In this document: one piece after another, positions 35,437 through 46,527 of the stretch
How positions within the stretch are numbered: the first letter of the stretch is position 1
How the letters are laid out: every line of letters begins with the position of its first letter
Source of the DNA: Cupriavidus taiwanensis
GTDB taxonomy: Bacteria; Pseudomonadota; Gammaproteobacteria; Burkholderiales; Burkholderiaceae
Direction of reading: 5' to 3'
Assembly: GCF_900250075.1 (NCBI RefSeq)
Contig: NZ_LT977070.1
Span: 1,433,634 to 1,497,633, forward strand
Length of the DNA stretch: 64,000 nucleotides
The notes under the pieces: generated by a model
Databases searched by the model: none
Told to the model about the DNA's origin: nothing
What the model saw: the letters and a program-made list of their open reading frames with translations, nothing else
Translations under genes and position numbers: made by a program

Positions 35437-36072
35437 ATGTCAACAGAGCCCAAGACCAAACGCGACCCGGAAGGGACGCGCCGACGCATCCTCGCTGCGG
35501 CCACCGAGGAATTCGCCAAGGGCGGTCTGGCCGGCGCCCGCGTCGACCAGATTGCCCGGCGCGCGGAGACCAACGAGCGCATGCTGTATTACTACTACGG
35601 CAGCAAGGAGGGCCTGTTCCTGGCGGTGCTCGAGAAGCAATACGCAAACTTCCGCGCCGCCGAAGAGCAACTGCACCTGGTCGACGAAGACCCCGTCGAG
35701 GGCGTGCGCACGCTGGCCCGCTTCGTCTGGGACTGGTACTACGAGCACCCCGAGTTCATCCGCCTGGTCAACAGCGAGAACCTGCACGAGGCGCGCCACC
35801 TGAAGAAGTCCGCGCAGCTGCAGCAGCTGATCAACCCGGTGGTCGACGTGCTTGCCGACGTGATCCGGCGCGGCCAGCAGCAGGGATTGTTCCGCGACCA
35901 TATCGACGTGCCGCAGTTCTACCTGACGATTTCCGCGCTGGGCTACTACGTGCTGTCGAACCGCTACACCATCAGTGCCGTGATCGGCCGCGACGTGGCA
36001 TCGCAGCAGGAGCACGAGCGCTTTGCCGAACTGCACACGGACATGCTGCTGAGCTACCTGAAGAAGCCCTGA
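35437..36072 (+). CDS. TetR-family transcriptional regulator
   Basis: A 211-residue regulator with a typical TetR helix-turn-helix (TRRRILAAATEEFAKGGLAGARVDQIARRAETNERMLYYYYGSKEGLF region, residues ~11-57) and an all-helical effector domain. The HTH region, with NERMLYYYYGSKEGLF, resembles regulators of the RutR/CecR type. The ligand is unknown. Probable self-control through the palindrome at 35379-35401. It is divergent from rsxB and followed by a strong terminator before phaZ. Confidence 0.87.
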   Translation: MSTEPKTKRDPEGTRRRILAAATEEFAKGGLAGARVDQIARRAETNERMLYYYYGSKEGLFLAVLEKQYANFRAAEEQLHLVDEDPVEGVRTLARFVWDWYYEHPEFIRLVNSENLHEARHLKKSAQLQQLINPVVDVLADVIRRGQQQGLFRDHIDVPQFYLTISALGYYVLSNRYTISAVIGRDVASQQEHERFAELHTDMLLSYLKKP

Positions 36073-36093
36073 GGCGCCGGCGGCGCAGACAGT

Positions 36094-36120
36094 AACGCCC
36101 GCTTGCGCGGGCGTTTTTTT
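36094..36120 (+). terminator. Intrinsic terminator of the second tetR gene
   Basis: Nine-base arms AACGCCCGC / GCGGGCGTT with loop TTGC, followed by a seven-T run. It abuts the stop codon of the convergent phaZ gene. Confidence 0.9.
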
Positions 36121-37387
36121 ACTTGCTGGCCACGGCCACCGGGGCCTGGTGGTACTTGCGGATAAAGTCGCGCAGCTGCGGGTAGATGTCCTCGCGCCAG
36201 CGCCGGCCCGAGAAGATCCCGTAGTGGCCGCAACGCTCGGCGTTCAGGTGCTGCTTGCGGTTTTTCGGGATGCCGGCGCACAGGTCGTGCGCGGCGGCGG
36301 TCTGGCCCGCGCCGGAGATGTCGTCGAGCTCGCCCTCGATGGTCATCAGCGCCGTGCTCTTGATGTCCTGCGGGCGCACGGGCTTGCCGTCGATGGCCCA
36401 GGTGCCGTTGGCCAGGCGGAATTCCTGGAACACCTCGCGGATGGTGTCGAGGTAATACTCGGCGGCCATGTCGAGCACCGCGTTGTATTCGTCGTAGAAG
36501 CGCACGTGCGCCTCGGCGTCGTCGGCATCGCCCTCGACCAGGCTCAGGTAGTAGTCATAGTGCGACGACAGGTGCCGGTCCGGGTTCATCGCGACAAAGC
36601 CGGCATGCTGCAGGAAGCCCGGGTAGACGCGGCGGCCGTGGCCGGGGTAGTTGGCCGGCACGGTGTAGATGACGTTGTTCTCGAACCACTCGTAGGACTT
36701 GTTGGTCGCCAGCGAGTTGACCGCGGTCGGGCTTTTGCGGGCGTCGATCGGGCCGCCCATCATGGTCATGGTGCGCGGCGTCTTCTCGCCGGCGGACGCC
36801 ATCAGCGAAATCGCCGCCAGCACCGGTACCGTGGGCTGGCATACCGAGATCACGTGCAGGTTCTCGGCGCCGATATGGCGGATGAATTCCTGGATGTAGT
36901 AGATGTAGTCCGACAGGTGGAAGGCGCCTTCCTCGACCGGCACCATGCGCGCGTCGATCCAGTCGGTGACGTAGACCTTGTGGTCCTGCAGCAGCGTGCG
37001 CACCGTGTCGCGCAGCAGCGTGGCATGGTGGCCCGACAGCGGCGCGGCCACCAGCACCACGGGCTCGTCCTTGAGCAGCTTGATGGTTTCCGGATCGTCG
37101 GCATAGCGCTTGAAGCGCAGCAGCTTGCAGAAGGGCTTTTCCAGCACGGTCTGTTCGACGATGGGGATGTCGCGCCCGTTGGAGCGCACCGACTTGATAT
37201 CGAACGCCGGTTTTTCGTATTCCTTGCCAAGCCGGTACAGCAGTTCGTAGCCGGCGGCCAGGCGGGGCGCGCCAGGTACCAGCGACATCGGGCTGAGGGG
37301 GTTGGTGAAGGTCTTGGCGGTCGCCTGGGCCCACGCGGTCAGCGGGTGCAGGATCGAGCGCTGGAACTCATGCAATTGATAGAGCAT
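36119..37387 (-). CDS. phaZ1: Intracellular poly(3-hydroxybutyrate) depolymerase
   Basis: The 422-residue protein matches my memory of PhaZ1 of Cupriavidus necator (419 residues) nearly throughout, from MLYQLHEFQRSILHPL onward. The catalytic nucleophile is a cysteine in VISVCQPTVPVL near residue 183, followed by conserved Asp and His residues in the C-terminal third (HCGHYGIFSG-like segment, here RCGHYGIFSGRRW). It mobilises stored PHB granules in the cytoplasm. Start 37387 matches that protein. The 309-base region upstream (37388-37696) holds the aminotransferase terminator, a possible minus-strand promoter with TTGACA at 37582-37577, and nothing else I can assign. Confidence 0.96.
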   Translation of the reverse strand: MLYQLHEFQRSILHPLTAWAQATAKTFTNPLSPMSLVPGAPRLAAGYELLYRLGKEYEKPAFDIKSVRSNGRDIPIVEQTVLEKPFCKLLRFKRYADDPETIKLLKDEPVVLVAAPLSGHHATLLRDTVRTLLQDHKVYVTDWIDARMVPVEEGAFHLSDYIYYIQEFIRHIGAENLHVISVCQPTVPVLAAISLMASAGEKTPRTMTMMGGPIDARKSPTAVNSLATNKSYEWFENNVIYTVPANYPGHGRRVYPGFLQHAGFVAMNPDRHLSSHYDYYLSLVEGDADDAEAHVRFYDEYNAVLDMAAEYYLDTIREVFQEFRLANGTWAIDGKPVRPQDIKSTALMTIEGELDDISGAGQTAAAHDLCAGIPKNRKQHLNAERCGHYGIFSGRRWREDIYPQLRDFIRKYHQAPVAVASK

Positions 37388-37607
37388 GCCGTTTCTGCCT
37401 GGTCTTACTGAGGATGCGTACCACCAAGTAACAATGTACTGACAATACACCTGGGATCGTGTGGCGCCGATTATGCCTGAATCGAACGACCGTGCTAACG
37501 ATCTTGCTTTGCAGCATATACCTTAAAGTACTTCCCTATGCGGGGAACACAATAAGGCATTGGCCTGATTTTTCGGTGTCAACCTCCTACAACATCGCAA
37601 ACAAATG

Positions 37608-37635
37608 AAAAAAGCGGCCGAAGCCGCTTTTTTTC
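37608..37635 (-). terminator. Intrinsic terminator after the aminotransferase gene
   Basis: Arms AAAAAAGCGGC / GCCGCTTTTTT with a CGAA loop; symmetric with T-runs on both strands. It lies about 65 bases past the aminotransferase stop and upstream of phaZ on the same strand, separating the two units. Confidence 0.92.
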
Positions 37636-37696
37636 CATGGTTTTGTGATGCCCACGCCAGTTGCCTTCCGTTGCGGCGCGGCAACTGGCAACGGTG

Positions 37697-38893
37697 TTAC
37701 ATCACGGCCGCGATCGCGTCGACCACCGCATCGATGTTGCGGCTGTTCAGCGCCGCAACGCAGATGCGGCCGGTGCTGACGGCGTAGATGCCGTGCTCGT
37801 TGCGCAGGCGGTCGACCTGGTCCGAGGTCAGGCCCGAGTACGAGAACATGCCGCGCTGGGCCTTGACGAAGGAGAAGTCGCCCGGCACGCCCTTGGCGGC
37901 CAGCTTGTCGACCAGCGCATGGCGCATCAGCTTGATGCGGTCGCGCATTTCGGCCAGTTCTTCTTCCCACATGGCGCGCAGTTCCGGGCTGTTCAGCACG
38001 GTCGCGACCACGGTGCCGCCGTGGGTCGGCGGGTTGGAATAGTTGGTGCGGATCACGCGCTTGACCTGCGACATCACGCGCTGCGCTTCTTCCTTGCCGG
38101 TGGTGACGATCGACAGCGCGCCGACGCGTTCGCCGTACAGCGAGAAGCTCTTCGAGAACGAGCTCGACACGAAGAACGGCAGGCCGGAGTCCGCGAACAG
38201 GCGCACCGCGGCGCCATCGGCATCGATGCCGTCGGCAAAGCCCTGGTAGGCCATGTCCAGGAAGGGGATCAGGTTGCGTTCCTTGACCAGTTCCACCACC
38301 TGCTGCCACTGCTCGGGCGACAGGTCGACGCCGGTGGGGTTGTGGCAGCAGGCGTGCAGCACGACGATGGTGTTGGCGGGGAACGACTTCAGCGATTCCA
38401 CCATGCCGGCGAAGTTCAGGCCGTGGCTCGGGGCGTCGTAGTAGGCGTAGTTGACCACCGGGAAGCCGGCGGATTCGAACAGCGCGCGGTGGTTTTCCCA
38501 GCTCGGGTCGCTGATGGCGACCTTGGCGTCCGGGTACAGGCGTTTCAGGAAGTCGGCGCCGATCTTCAGCGCGCCGGTGCCGCCAAGTGCCTGGGCCGTC
38601 ACCACGCGGCCTTCCGTGATCAGCGGCGATTCCTTGCCGAACAGCAGCGTCTGCACCGCCTGGTCATAGGCCGCGATGCCTTCGATCGGCAGGTATCCGC
38701 GCGGGGTGGCGGTGGTCAGACGGGCTTTTTCTGCCTCCTGGACGGCGCGCAGCAGGGGGATTTTCCCTTCGTCGGTGAAGTACACGCCAACGCCCAGGTT
38801 GACCTTGGTCGCGCGGGTGTCGGCATTGAAGGCTTCGTTGAGGCCCAGGATCGGGTCGCGCGGGGCCATCTCGACGGCAGAAAACAAACTCAT
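37697..38893 (-). CDS. tyrB: Aspartate/aromatic-amino-acid aminotransferase (class I)
   Basis: A 398-residue PLP enzyme with VNLGVGVYFTDEGKIPLL near residue 30, the substrate-site HACCHNPTGVDLS near residue 188, and the PLP lysine in SSSFSKSFSLYGERVG near residue 250. It belongs to the AspC/TyrB subgroup. Activity on aspartate, phenylalanine and tyrosine is likely; aspC is an equally valid name. It is divergent from uvrB over a 172-bp gap. Its proximity to aroG (33 kb) has no regulatory meaning that I can see. Confidence 0.88.
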   Translation of the reverse strand: MSLFSAVEMAPRDPILGLNEAFNADTRATKVNLGVGVYFTDEGKIPLLRAVQEAEKARLTTATPRGYLPIEGIAAYDQAVQTLLFGKESPLITEGRVVTAQALGGTGALKIGADFLKRLYPDAKVAISDPSWENHRALFESAGFPVVNYAYYDAPSHGLNFAGMVESLKSFPANTIVVLHACCHNPTGVDLSPEQWQQVVELVKERNLIPFLDMAYQGFADGIDADGAAVRLFADSGLPFFVSSSFSKSFSLYGERVGALSIVTTGKEEAQRVMSQVKRVIRTNYSNPPTHGGTVVATVLNSPELRAMWEEELAEMRDRIKLMRHALVDKLAAKGVPGDFSFVKAQRGMFSYSGLTSDQVDRLRNEHGIYAVSTGRICVAALNSRNIDAVVDAIAAVM

Positions 38894-39065
38894 TTGGAAT
38901 CTCGTGGTCGGCTATGTGAAAAACGGAAGGCGTAGAATGCTCCGTACTGCGCTGGAGGCTGGCAGGCCCGGCCGCGCTCTTCTTGGCTTGAAGCGGGGGC
39001 TGACAACCCCAAGATTCTAGCGTAATCCGCCCGTTTTCCTCAGGTATTTCCCTAGTCACGCCCCT

Positions 39066-41150
<2,085 letters not shown>

Positions 41151-41242
41151 TACGCCGCAACGCCGGGCGCGCTTCGCCTATAGTGAAATCCTCGGCGGCG
41201 CCAGCGCGGGGTAGGGCCACAGACCGCTGCGAAGGAGGCACG

Positions 41243-41464
41243 ATGGAACGCCAGTTTGAATACGGCGGCTACGCGGTGGTGGTCACGGCGGTCCCGAATG
41301 CCGCCGGCGGCTTTGCCGCGCAGATGCGCATCGCCGACGCGTTCGGCGAACCGACCGGCCCGAGCTTCGAGGCAATCGCCGGCGACGCGCCCACCCCTGA
41401 AGCCGCCATCGCCATGGCGGAGGCCGGCGCCATGCGTGCGATCGACGCGGGCGAGGTCAGCTAG
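41243..41464 (+). CDS. Small protein, unknown function (73 aa)
   Basis: ATG 41243 is preceded by GAAGGAGG, a near-perfect ribosome-binding site. The 73-residue protein has a predicted strand-rich first half (FEYGGYAVVVTAVPNAAGGFAAQMRIAD) and a C-terminal helix (PTPEAAIAMAEAGAMRAIDAGE). I do not recognise the family with certainty. The overall strand-strand-strand-helix plan is shared with the next gene, suggesting related folds. It lies between uvrB and a second small gene, 40 bases apart. Confidence 0.7.
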   Translation: MERQFEYGGYAVVVTAVPNAAGGFAAQMRIADAFGEPTGPSFEAIAGDAPTPEAAIAMAEAGAMRAIDAGEVS

Positions 41465-41504
41465 CGCGCCGGCGGGTACCCCCATTTCCCGTGGAGAAAC
41501 CACA

Positions 41505-41747
41505 ATGACCGACATCGGCGAATGGAAGAAGAAGGTCTATGAGACCCACGAAGTGCAAGTGCAGGTCAGGCAGCGTTCACAGAGCGAATGGTCGTACACG
41601 GTGCGCGTCTGCCGCCCCGGCACCAACATCCGGGCCGCCGGCACGCTGACCGACAGCTCGCGCATCACCGACCACTACAAGTCGGCCGAGGCCGCGCAAG
41701 TGGCCGGGTTTGCGCACGGGGAACGGCTGGCCAAGCAGCTCGCCTAG
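41505..41747 (+). CDS. Small protein, unknown function (80 aa)
   Basis: ATG 41505 with GGAGAAA eight bases upstream. The 80-residue protein reads as beta strands (VQVQVRQRS, WSYTVRVCRPG, AAGTLTDSS) followed by a helix (SAEAAQVAGFAHGERLAKQLA). Like the preceding gene it has a dsRBD- or DUF-like beta-beta-beta-alpha plan; similarity between the two is at the level of secondary structure only. Likely cotranscribed with the 73-residue gene. Function unknown. Confidence 0.72.
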   Translation: MTDIGEWKKKVYETHEVQVQVRQRSQSEWSYTVRVCRPGTNIRAAGTLTDSSRITDHYKSAEAAQVAGFAHGERLAKQLA

Positions 41748-41842
41748 CGCCGCGCGCCGCCCAGCGCTGCGACACGCCGGGCCGGCGGCAAGGGCGGCAG
41801 GTAGAATCGCGCCTCCATGCCATCTTGCCAAGCCTTGATCCG

Positions 41843-42328
41843 ATGAAGCCATATGCCATCCTGATGTGTTGCATGGGGAATATCTGCCGTTCCCCAACGG
41901 CGGAGGGCGTGCTGCGCGCCAAGCTCGACGCCGCCGGGCTGGCGCCGCTGGTGGAGCTGGATTCGGCGGGCACGCATGAATACCACCTCGGCCGCGCCCC
42001 CGATCCCCGCACCCAGCGCCATGCGCTGCAGCGCGGCTATGACCTGTCGGCGCTGCGCGCGCGCAAGGTCGGCGTGCCGGACTTCGACCGCTTCGACCTG
42101 ATCCTGGCGATGGACCGCGAGAACCTGGCCGGCCTGCTGCGGCTGCGCCCGGATGCCGGCGACAAGGTGCGGCTGCTGATGAGCTTCGCCACCCGCCACG
42201 ATGCCGACGAGGTGCCGGACCCGTATTACGGCGAAGGCGATGGCTTCGAGCGCGTGCTCGACTATATCGAAGATGCCTGCGACGGCCTGGTGGCCGAGCT
42301 GCGCCAGCGCCTGCAGCCGGCCGGCTGA
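41843..42328 (+). CDS. Low-molecular-weight protein-tyrosine phosphatase
   Basis: The 161-residue enzyme has the P-loop CMGNICRSP (C-x5-R) near residue 10 and the acidic DPYYGEGDGFERV loop near residue 127 with the general-acid Asp. The signature identifies the LMW-PTP/arsenate-reductase superfamily; the DPYY loop marks it as a phosphatase. No tyrosine kinase or exopolysaccharide genes are adjacent, so its role is unclear. Start 41843 gives the family N-terminus. Confidence 0.9.
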   Translation: MKPYAILMCCMGNICRSPTAEGVLRAKLDAAGLAPLVELDSAGTHEYHLGRAPDPRTQRHALQRGYDLSALRARKVGVPDFDRFDLILAMDRENLAGLLRLRPDAGDKVRLLMSFATRHDADEVPDPYYGEGDGFERVLDYIEDACDGLVAELRQRLQPAG

Positions 42329-42409
42329 GCCGGCCCGCTGCGCAGTCTTTCCCGGCCCCGCCGCGGCGTCCTGCGCCCGCGGCCGGCGGCCCGCTCCCGA
42401 CGAGAATCC

Positions 42410-44506
42410 ATGCTTCGCAAACTGTTTCGCAAATGGCGCGAGTCGCGCAATGCCAGCCTGCAGCTCGACGCCATCCTGAGTGCGGCCGATCCGCAGGCGC
42501 CGCTGGCCGAGCGCAACGGCTGGCTGATCGAACTGGCCTTCTGGATCCGTCGCGACGGCGGCCTTGGCGCCGATGCCGACAGCCAGGAAGACGGCGCGCC
42601 GCGCCGCCATCCCGAGCACGTGCGCCTGCGCTACCTGCTGCAGGTGCTGGAGCGGCATCCGGACTGGGCCGCGCGCTTTGCGCAGACGGTGCGCAGCCTG
42701 CTGCGCGAGAACGACCCCACTGGCCTATTCTGCGATACCGGCGTGGCGCAGCATCCCGGCTTCGTCAGCGAGATGGTGAGCCGGCTCCAGAGCCGCTTCT
42801 TGCCGCCGCCGCCGAACCGCAGCGACATGGCGGCGCTGTTTGCGCTGGTGTTCGTCGGCGACGAGGATGCCGACTGGGTCGAGGCCATCGACGATGCGCT
42901 GACGGCGCGGCTGGCGCGCGTGCTCGAAAGCGGCCGCGCCGACGGCGAAGAAGCGGCCCTGGCGCGCTATCGCGAGGCGTTGGGCCAGACCCTGGCCACC
43001 AGCATCGCGGTGCTGGTCAGCCAGGTGCGCGCCACCGGGCTGAGCCAGGCGATCCGCTCGCGGCTGGCGGGCCGTGTCGAGGACACCCCGTTTTTTCGCC
43101 TGGACGAGGCCATCCAGGCCTTGCGCGAGGACGGCCTGCGCCGCGACGACAACAGCTTCGGCCATCGCCTGAACTACTTGCGCGCGCTGCTCGACGGCTG
43201 CCACGCCGCCGCCCGCCAGGTGTACGAGGACCTGGAGGAAAACGGCGTGTCGGTCGAGGTGGTGTTCCAGATCGAGCGCATGAAGGTGCAGCTCAGCCGC
43301 ATCGAGCTGCTGCTGGCGGCGTGGGTCGAGCCCGGCCGACCCGGCATGCCGGCGCACCTGGTGGCCGAACTGATCCGCTCGACCCAGGCGCGGCGCAGCA
43401 TTGCGCATCTGGCGGGGACCTCGTTCGCGCAGCTGGCGCGCAAGGTGGTGGAGCGCTCGGCCGAGACCGGCGAGCACTACATCACGCGCGACCGCCGCGA
43501 ATATGCCGAACTGGTGCGCGCCGCGGCGGGCGGCGGCCTGGTCTCGGTGGCCACGGTGTACCTCAAGTTCCTGATCTACGGGCTGCACCTGGACAAGTTC
43601 AGCGAAGGCGTGCTGGCCTCGCTCAACTATGCCGGCAGCTTCCTCGCCATCCATTTCGCCCACTTCACGCTGGCGACCAAGCAGCCGGCCATGACCGGGC
43701 CCGCGCTGGCGCACCGGCTCGATAACGCGGGGCGGCCGGAGGGGCGTGAGATCTTTGTCGACGACACCGTCGCCATGATCCGCTCCAACGCGGCGGCCAT
43801 TGCCGGCAACCTGGCGGTGGTGTTCCCGGTGGCGCTGGGCGTGCAGTGGCTGGCGCACAGGTTGCTGGGCGCCAACCTGATCACGCCGGCCAAGGCGATC
43901 GCCACCATCGAGTCCTTTTCGATCCTGGGACCGACGCCGCTGTATGCGGCCTTCACCGGCGTGCTGCTGTGGCTGTCGAGCCTGTTCGCGGGCTGGGCGG
44001 ACAACTGGTTCGCGCTGCACCGCGTGCACGACGTGATGGCTTACCACCGGCGCCTGCAGTATGTGCTCGGCGCACGCGGCGCCACCCGGGTGGCGGACTT
44101 CTGGAAACGCAACCTGTCGGGCATCGTCGCCAACGTGTCGCTGGGGCTGCTGCTGGGGCTGGGGCCGGAGATCCTTAGCTTCTTCGGCCCGCATATGGAA
44201 GTGCGCCATGTGACGCTGTCGACCGGGTCGGTGGGCGCGGCGATCGGCGTGCTGGGGTGGGATGCGCTGCGCATGCCGGCGCTGTGGCTGGCGGTGGCGG
44301 GCATTGCGCTGATGGGCATGCTGAACGTGGCGGTCAGCTTTGCGCTCGCATTCAATATGGCGCTGCGGTCACGCAATTTGCGGCGCATCGATCGCGCCGA
44401 GCTGAGCGCGGCCGTGCGGCGGCGCATCCTGAAACATCCGCTGTCGCTGCTGGTGCCGCCGCGCGCGGCACCCGCGCACGCGGCTGCAGGCGGGCGCCAG
44501 GCCTGA
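42410..44506 (+). CDS. Large membrane protein of the 'site-specific recombinase, Gcr' family (SpecificRecomb)
   Basis: A 698-residue protein with a soluble helical N-terminal half (residues 1-400) and several hydrophobic helices in the C-terminal half (about 410-440, 465-490, 510-535, 575-600 and 620-655). Database annotation for this family as a recombinase dates from a gonococcal clone; I see no integrase or resolvase catalytic motif, and the multi-span topology argues against DNA recombination. I describe it as a membrane protein of unknown function. It is followed by the isc regulatory region. Confidence 0.75.
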   Translation: MLRKLFRKWRESRNASLQLDAILSAADPQAPLAERNGWLIELAFWIRRDGGLGADADSQEDGAPRRHPEHVRLRYLLQVLERHPDWAARFAQTVRSLLRENDPTGLFCDTGVAQHPGFVSEMVSRLQSRFLPPPPNRSDMAALFALVFVGDEDADWVEAIDDALTARLARVLESGRADGEEAALARYREALGQTLATSIAVLVSQVRATGLSQAIRSRLAGRVEDTPFFRLDEAIQALREDGLRRDDNSFGHRLNYLRALLDGCHAAARQVYEDLEENGVSVEVVFQIERMKVQLSRIELLLAAWVEPGRPGMPAHLVAELIRSTQARRSIAHLAGTSFAQLARKVVERSAETGEHYITRDRREYAELVRAAAGGGLVSVATVYLKFLIYGLHLDKFSEGVLASLNYAGSFLAIHFAHFTLATKQPAMTGPALAHRLDNAGRPEGREIFVDDTVAMIRSNAAAIAGNLAVVFPVALGVQWLAHRLLGANLITPAKAIATIESFSILGPTPLYAAFTGVLLWLSSLFAGWADNWFALHRVHDVMAYHRRLQYVLGARGATRVADFWKRNLSGIVANVSLGLLLGLGPEILSFFGPHMEVRHVTLSTGSVGAAIGVLGWDALRMPALWLAVAGIALMGMLNVAVSFALAFNMALRSRNLRRIDRAELSAAVRRRILKHPLSLLVPPRAAPAHAAAGGRQA

Positions 44507-44533
44507 GGGCGGAAGTGGTGCGGTGCGGCAGGG

Positions 44534-44558
44534 GTAGTTGACTGAATTAGTCGGGTAC
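44534..44558 (+). promoter_or_regulatory. IscR type-1 binding site A
   Basis: The 25-base segment matches the IscR type-1 consensus ATASYYGACTRWWWYAGTCRRSTAT at 23 positions, with cores TTGACTGAATTAGTCGGG. It overlaps the -35 region of the isc promoter. Confidence 0.88.
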
Positions 44559-44567
44559 CTTTATACT
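44538..44567 (+). promoter_or_regulatory. isc operon promoter
   Basis: TTGACT (44538-44543) and TATACT (44562-44567) with an 18-base spacer. Transcription would start near 44574, about 52 bases before the iscR ATG. IscR sites A and B overlap both elements. Confidence 0.75.
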
Positions 44568-44587
44568 TGACGGAAACGATCAAGTAT
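44563..44587 (+). promoter_or_regulatory. IscR type-1 binding site B
   Basis: Perfect inverted arms ATACTTGA / TCAAGTAT around nine bases; it agrees with the type-1 consensus at 22 of 25 positions. Centre-to-centre spacing from site A is about 29 bp. It covers the -10 and start region, so bound [2Fe-2S]-IscR would block initiation. Confidence 0.8.
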
Positions 44588-44625
44588 TAGCTTCACCCCC
44601 ACGCTTCACCCCAGAGCCCTGCACC

Positions 44626-45177
44626 ATGAGACTGACCACCAAAGGCCGCTTCGCGGTCACTGCGATGATCGACCTGGCCATGCGCCAGGACCAGGGACCG
44701 GTCACGCTCGCCGGCATCAGCCAGCGGCAGAAGATCTCGCTGTCGTACCTGGAGCAGCTGTTCGGCAAGCTGCGCCGGCACGAGATCGTCGAAAGCGTGC
44801 GCGGCCCGGGCGGCGGCTACAGCCTGGCGCGCAAGGCCGAGGACGTCACCGTGGCGGACATCATCATCGCCGTGGACGAGCCCCTGGATGCCACCCAGTG
44901 CGGCGGCAAGGGCAATTGTAACGGAGATGACGGCTCGGGGCGCTGCATGACCCACGAACTGTGGGCCACGCTGAACCAGAAGATGGTCGAGTACCTCGAC
45001 TCGGTTTCCCTCAAGAACCTGGTGGACCAGCAGCGCGAGCGGCAGCCCGCCGTGCTGCACGACATGCGCGAAGACGCCGCGCAGCCGGTCGCCGCAGCGC
45101 GCGGCAAGGCCGACAAGCAGGAAAAGCCGGTCCGGGCCAGAATGGTGAATTCAGTTTTCAGCCTGGCGCAGTCCTGA
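44626..45177 (+). CDS. iscR: IscR, Fe-S cluster-sensing Rrf2 regulator
   Basis: The 183-residue regulator has a winged-helix domain (residues ~1-80, with [25 protein letters not shown]) and cluster ligands C92, C98, C107 and His110. Spacing between the second and third Cys is three residues longer than in E. coli (C104/H107). [2Fe-2S]-IscR represses the isc operon by feedback; two type-1 sites upstream support this. It has an extended Arg/Lys-rich C-terminus. First gene of iscRSUA-DUF3565-hscBA-fdx-iscX. Confidence 0.96.
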   Translation: MRLTTKGRFAVTAMIDLAMRQDQGPVTLAGISQRQKISLSYLEQLFGKLRRHEIVESVRGPGGGYSLARKAEDVTVADIIIAVDEPLDATQCGGKGNCNGDDGSGRCMTHELWATLNQKMVEYLDSVSLKNLVDQQRERQPAVLHDMREDAAQPVAAARGKADKQEKPVRARMVNSVFSLAQS

Positions 45178-45235
45178 ACGCGCCGGCAAGACAGCAACAC
45201 AGCGATCAGCGGTCCCTTACAAGGCAGTCATAACG

Positions 45236-46453
45236 ATGAGCACCCCACATTTCCCCATCTACATGGATTACTCGGCCACCACGCCGGTGGACCCGCGCGT
45301 GGCGGACAAGATGATTCCGTACCTGCGCGAGCAGTTCGGCAATCCCGCGTCGCGCAGCCATGCGTACGGCTGGGACGCGGAGCGCGCGGTGGAAGAGGCG
45401 CGCGAGCAGGTGGCCGCACTGGTCGGCGCCGACCCGCGCGAGATCGTGTGGACCTCGGGGGCGACCGAATCGGACAACTTGGCGATCAAGGGTGCCGCGA
45501 ACTTCTATTCGGGCAAGGGCAAGCACATCATCACCGTGAAGACCGAGCACAAGGCCGTGCTCGACACCACGCGCGAGCTGGAGCGCCAGGGCTTTGAAGT
45601 GACCTACCTGGACGTGAAGGACAACGGCCTGCTCGACATGGAGGTGTTCAAGCAGGCGCTGCGCCCGGACACCATCCTGGTGTCGGTGATGCTGGTCAAC
45701 AACGAGATCGGCGTGATCCAGGATGTGGAGCAGATCGGCGAGATCTGCCGCGAGAAGGGCATCATCTTCCATTGCGACGCCGCGCAGGCGACCGGCAAGG
45801 TGGTGATCGACCTGAACCAGCTGAAGTGCGATTTGATGTCGTTCTCGGCCCACAAGACCTACGGCCCCAAGGGCATCGGCGCGCTCTACGTGCGCCGCAA
45901 GCCGCGCGTGCGCATCGAGGCGCAGATGCACGGCGGCGGCCACGAGCGCGGCATGCGCTCGGGCACGCTGGCCACGCACCAGATCGTCGGCATGGGCGAA
46001 GCCTTCCGCATCGCCCGCGAAGAGATGGCAACCGAAAACGAGCGCATCCGCATGCTGCGCGACCGCCTGTGGAACGGCCTGTCGGACATGGAAGAGGTCT
46101 ACCTGAACGGTGACCTGGAGCACCGCGTGCCGCACAACCTGAACGTCAGCTTCAACTTCGTCGAAGGCGAGTCGCTGATCATGGCGATCAAGGACGTGGC
46201 GGTGTCGTCGGGCTCGGCCTGCACCTCGGCCTCGCTGGAGCCGTCGTATGTGCTGCGCGCGCTGGGCCGCAATGACGAGCTGGCGCACAGCTCGATCCGT
46301 TTCACGGTCGGCCGCTTCACCACCGAGCAGGAAATCGACTACACCGTCGAGCTGCTCAAGAGCAAGATCGGCAAGCTGCGCGACCTGTCGCCGCTGTGGG
46401 AAATGTTCAAGGACGGCGTCGACCTGAATTCGATCCAGTGGGCCGCGCACTGA
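45236..46453 (+). CDS. iscS: IscS, cysteine desulfurase
   Basis: The 405-residue PLP enzyme moves sulfur from cysteine to IscU. PLP lysine K207 sits in [16 protein letters not shown], and the sulfur-accepting C329 lies in the mobile loop [10 protein letters not shown]. Family length is normal. It is 59 bases after iscR. Confidence 0.98.
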   Translation: MSTPHFPIYMDYSATTPVDPRVADKMIPYLREQFGNPASRSHAYGWDAERAVEEAREQVAALVGADPREIVWTSGATESDNLAIKGAANFYSGKGKHIITVKTEHKAVLDTTRELERQGFEVTYLDVKDNGLLDMEVFKQALRPDTILVSVMLVNNEIGVIQDVEQIGEICREKGIIFHCDAAQATGKVVIDLNQLKCDLMSFSAHKTYGPKGIGALYVRRKPRVRIEAQMHGGGHERGMRSGTLATHQIVGMGEAFRIAREEMATENERIRMLRDRLWNGLSDMEEVYLNGDLEHRVPHNLNVSFNFVEGESLIMAIKDVAVSSGSACTSASLEPSYVLRALGRNDELAHSSIRFTVGRFTTEQEIDYTVELLKSKIGKLRDLSPLWEMFKDGVDLNSIQWAAH

Positions 46454-46527
46454 GCGCCTGAGCACCCGCGGGATCCCGCCAAAATAACAGCAAGACCCCC
46501 GTAAAAGATACGCAAGAGGTAAGCCAA

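Noticed and set aside
37501..37560. Operator palindrome TTCCC-N6-GGGAA upstream of phaZ
   Set aside because: Arms are only five bases and the site is not tied to a known regulator; chance occurrence is likely.
38894..39065. LexA box in front of uvrB
   Set aside because: No CTGT-N8-ACAG-like palindrome is visible in the gap.
42410..44506. An integrase or mobile element based on the 'recombinase' family name
   Set aside because: No tyrosine- or serine-recombinase motif, no attachment sites, and a multi-span C-terminus.
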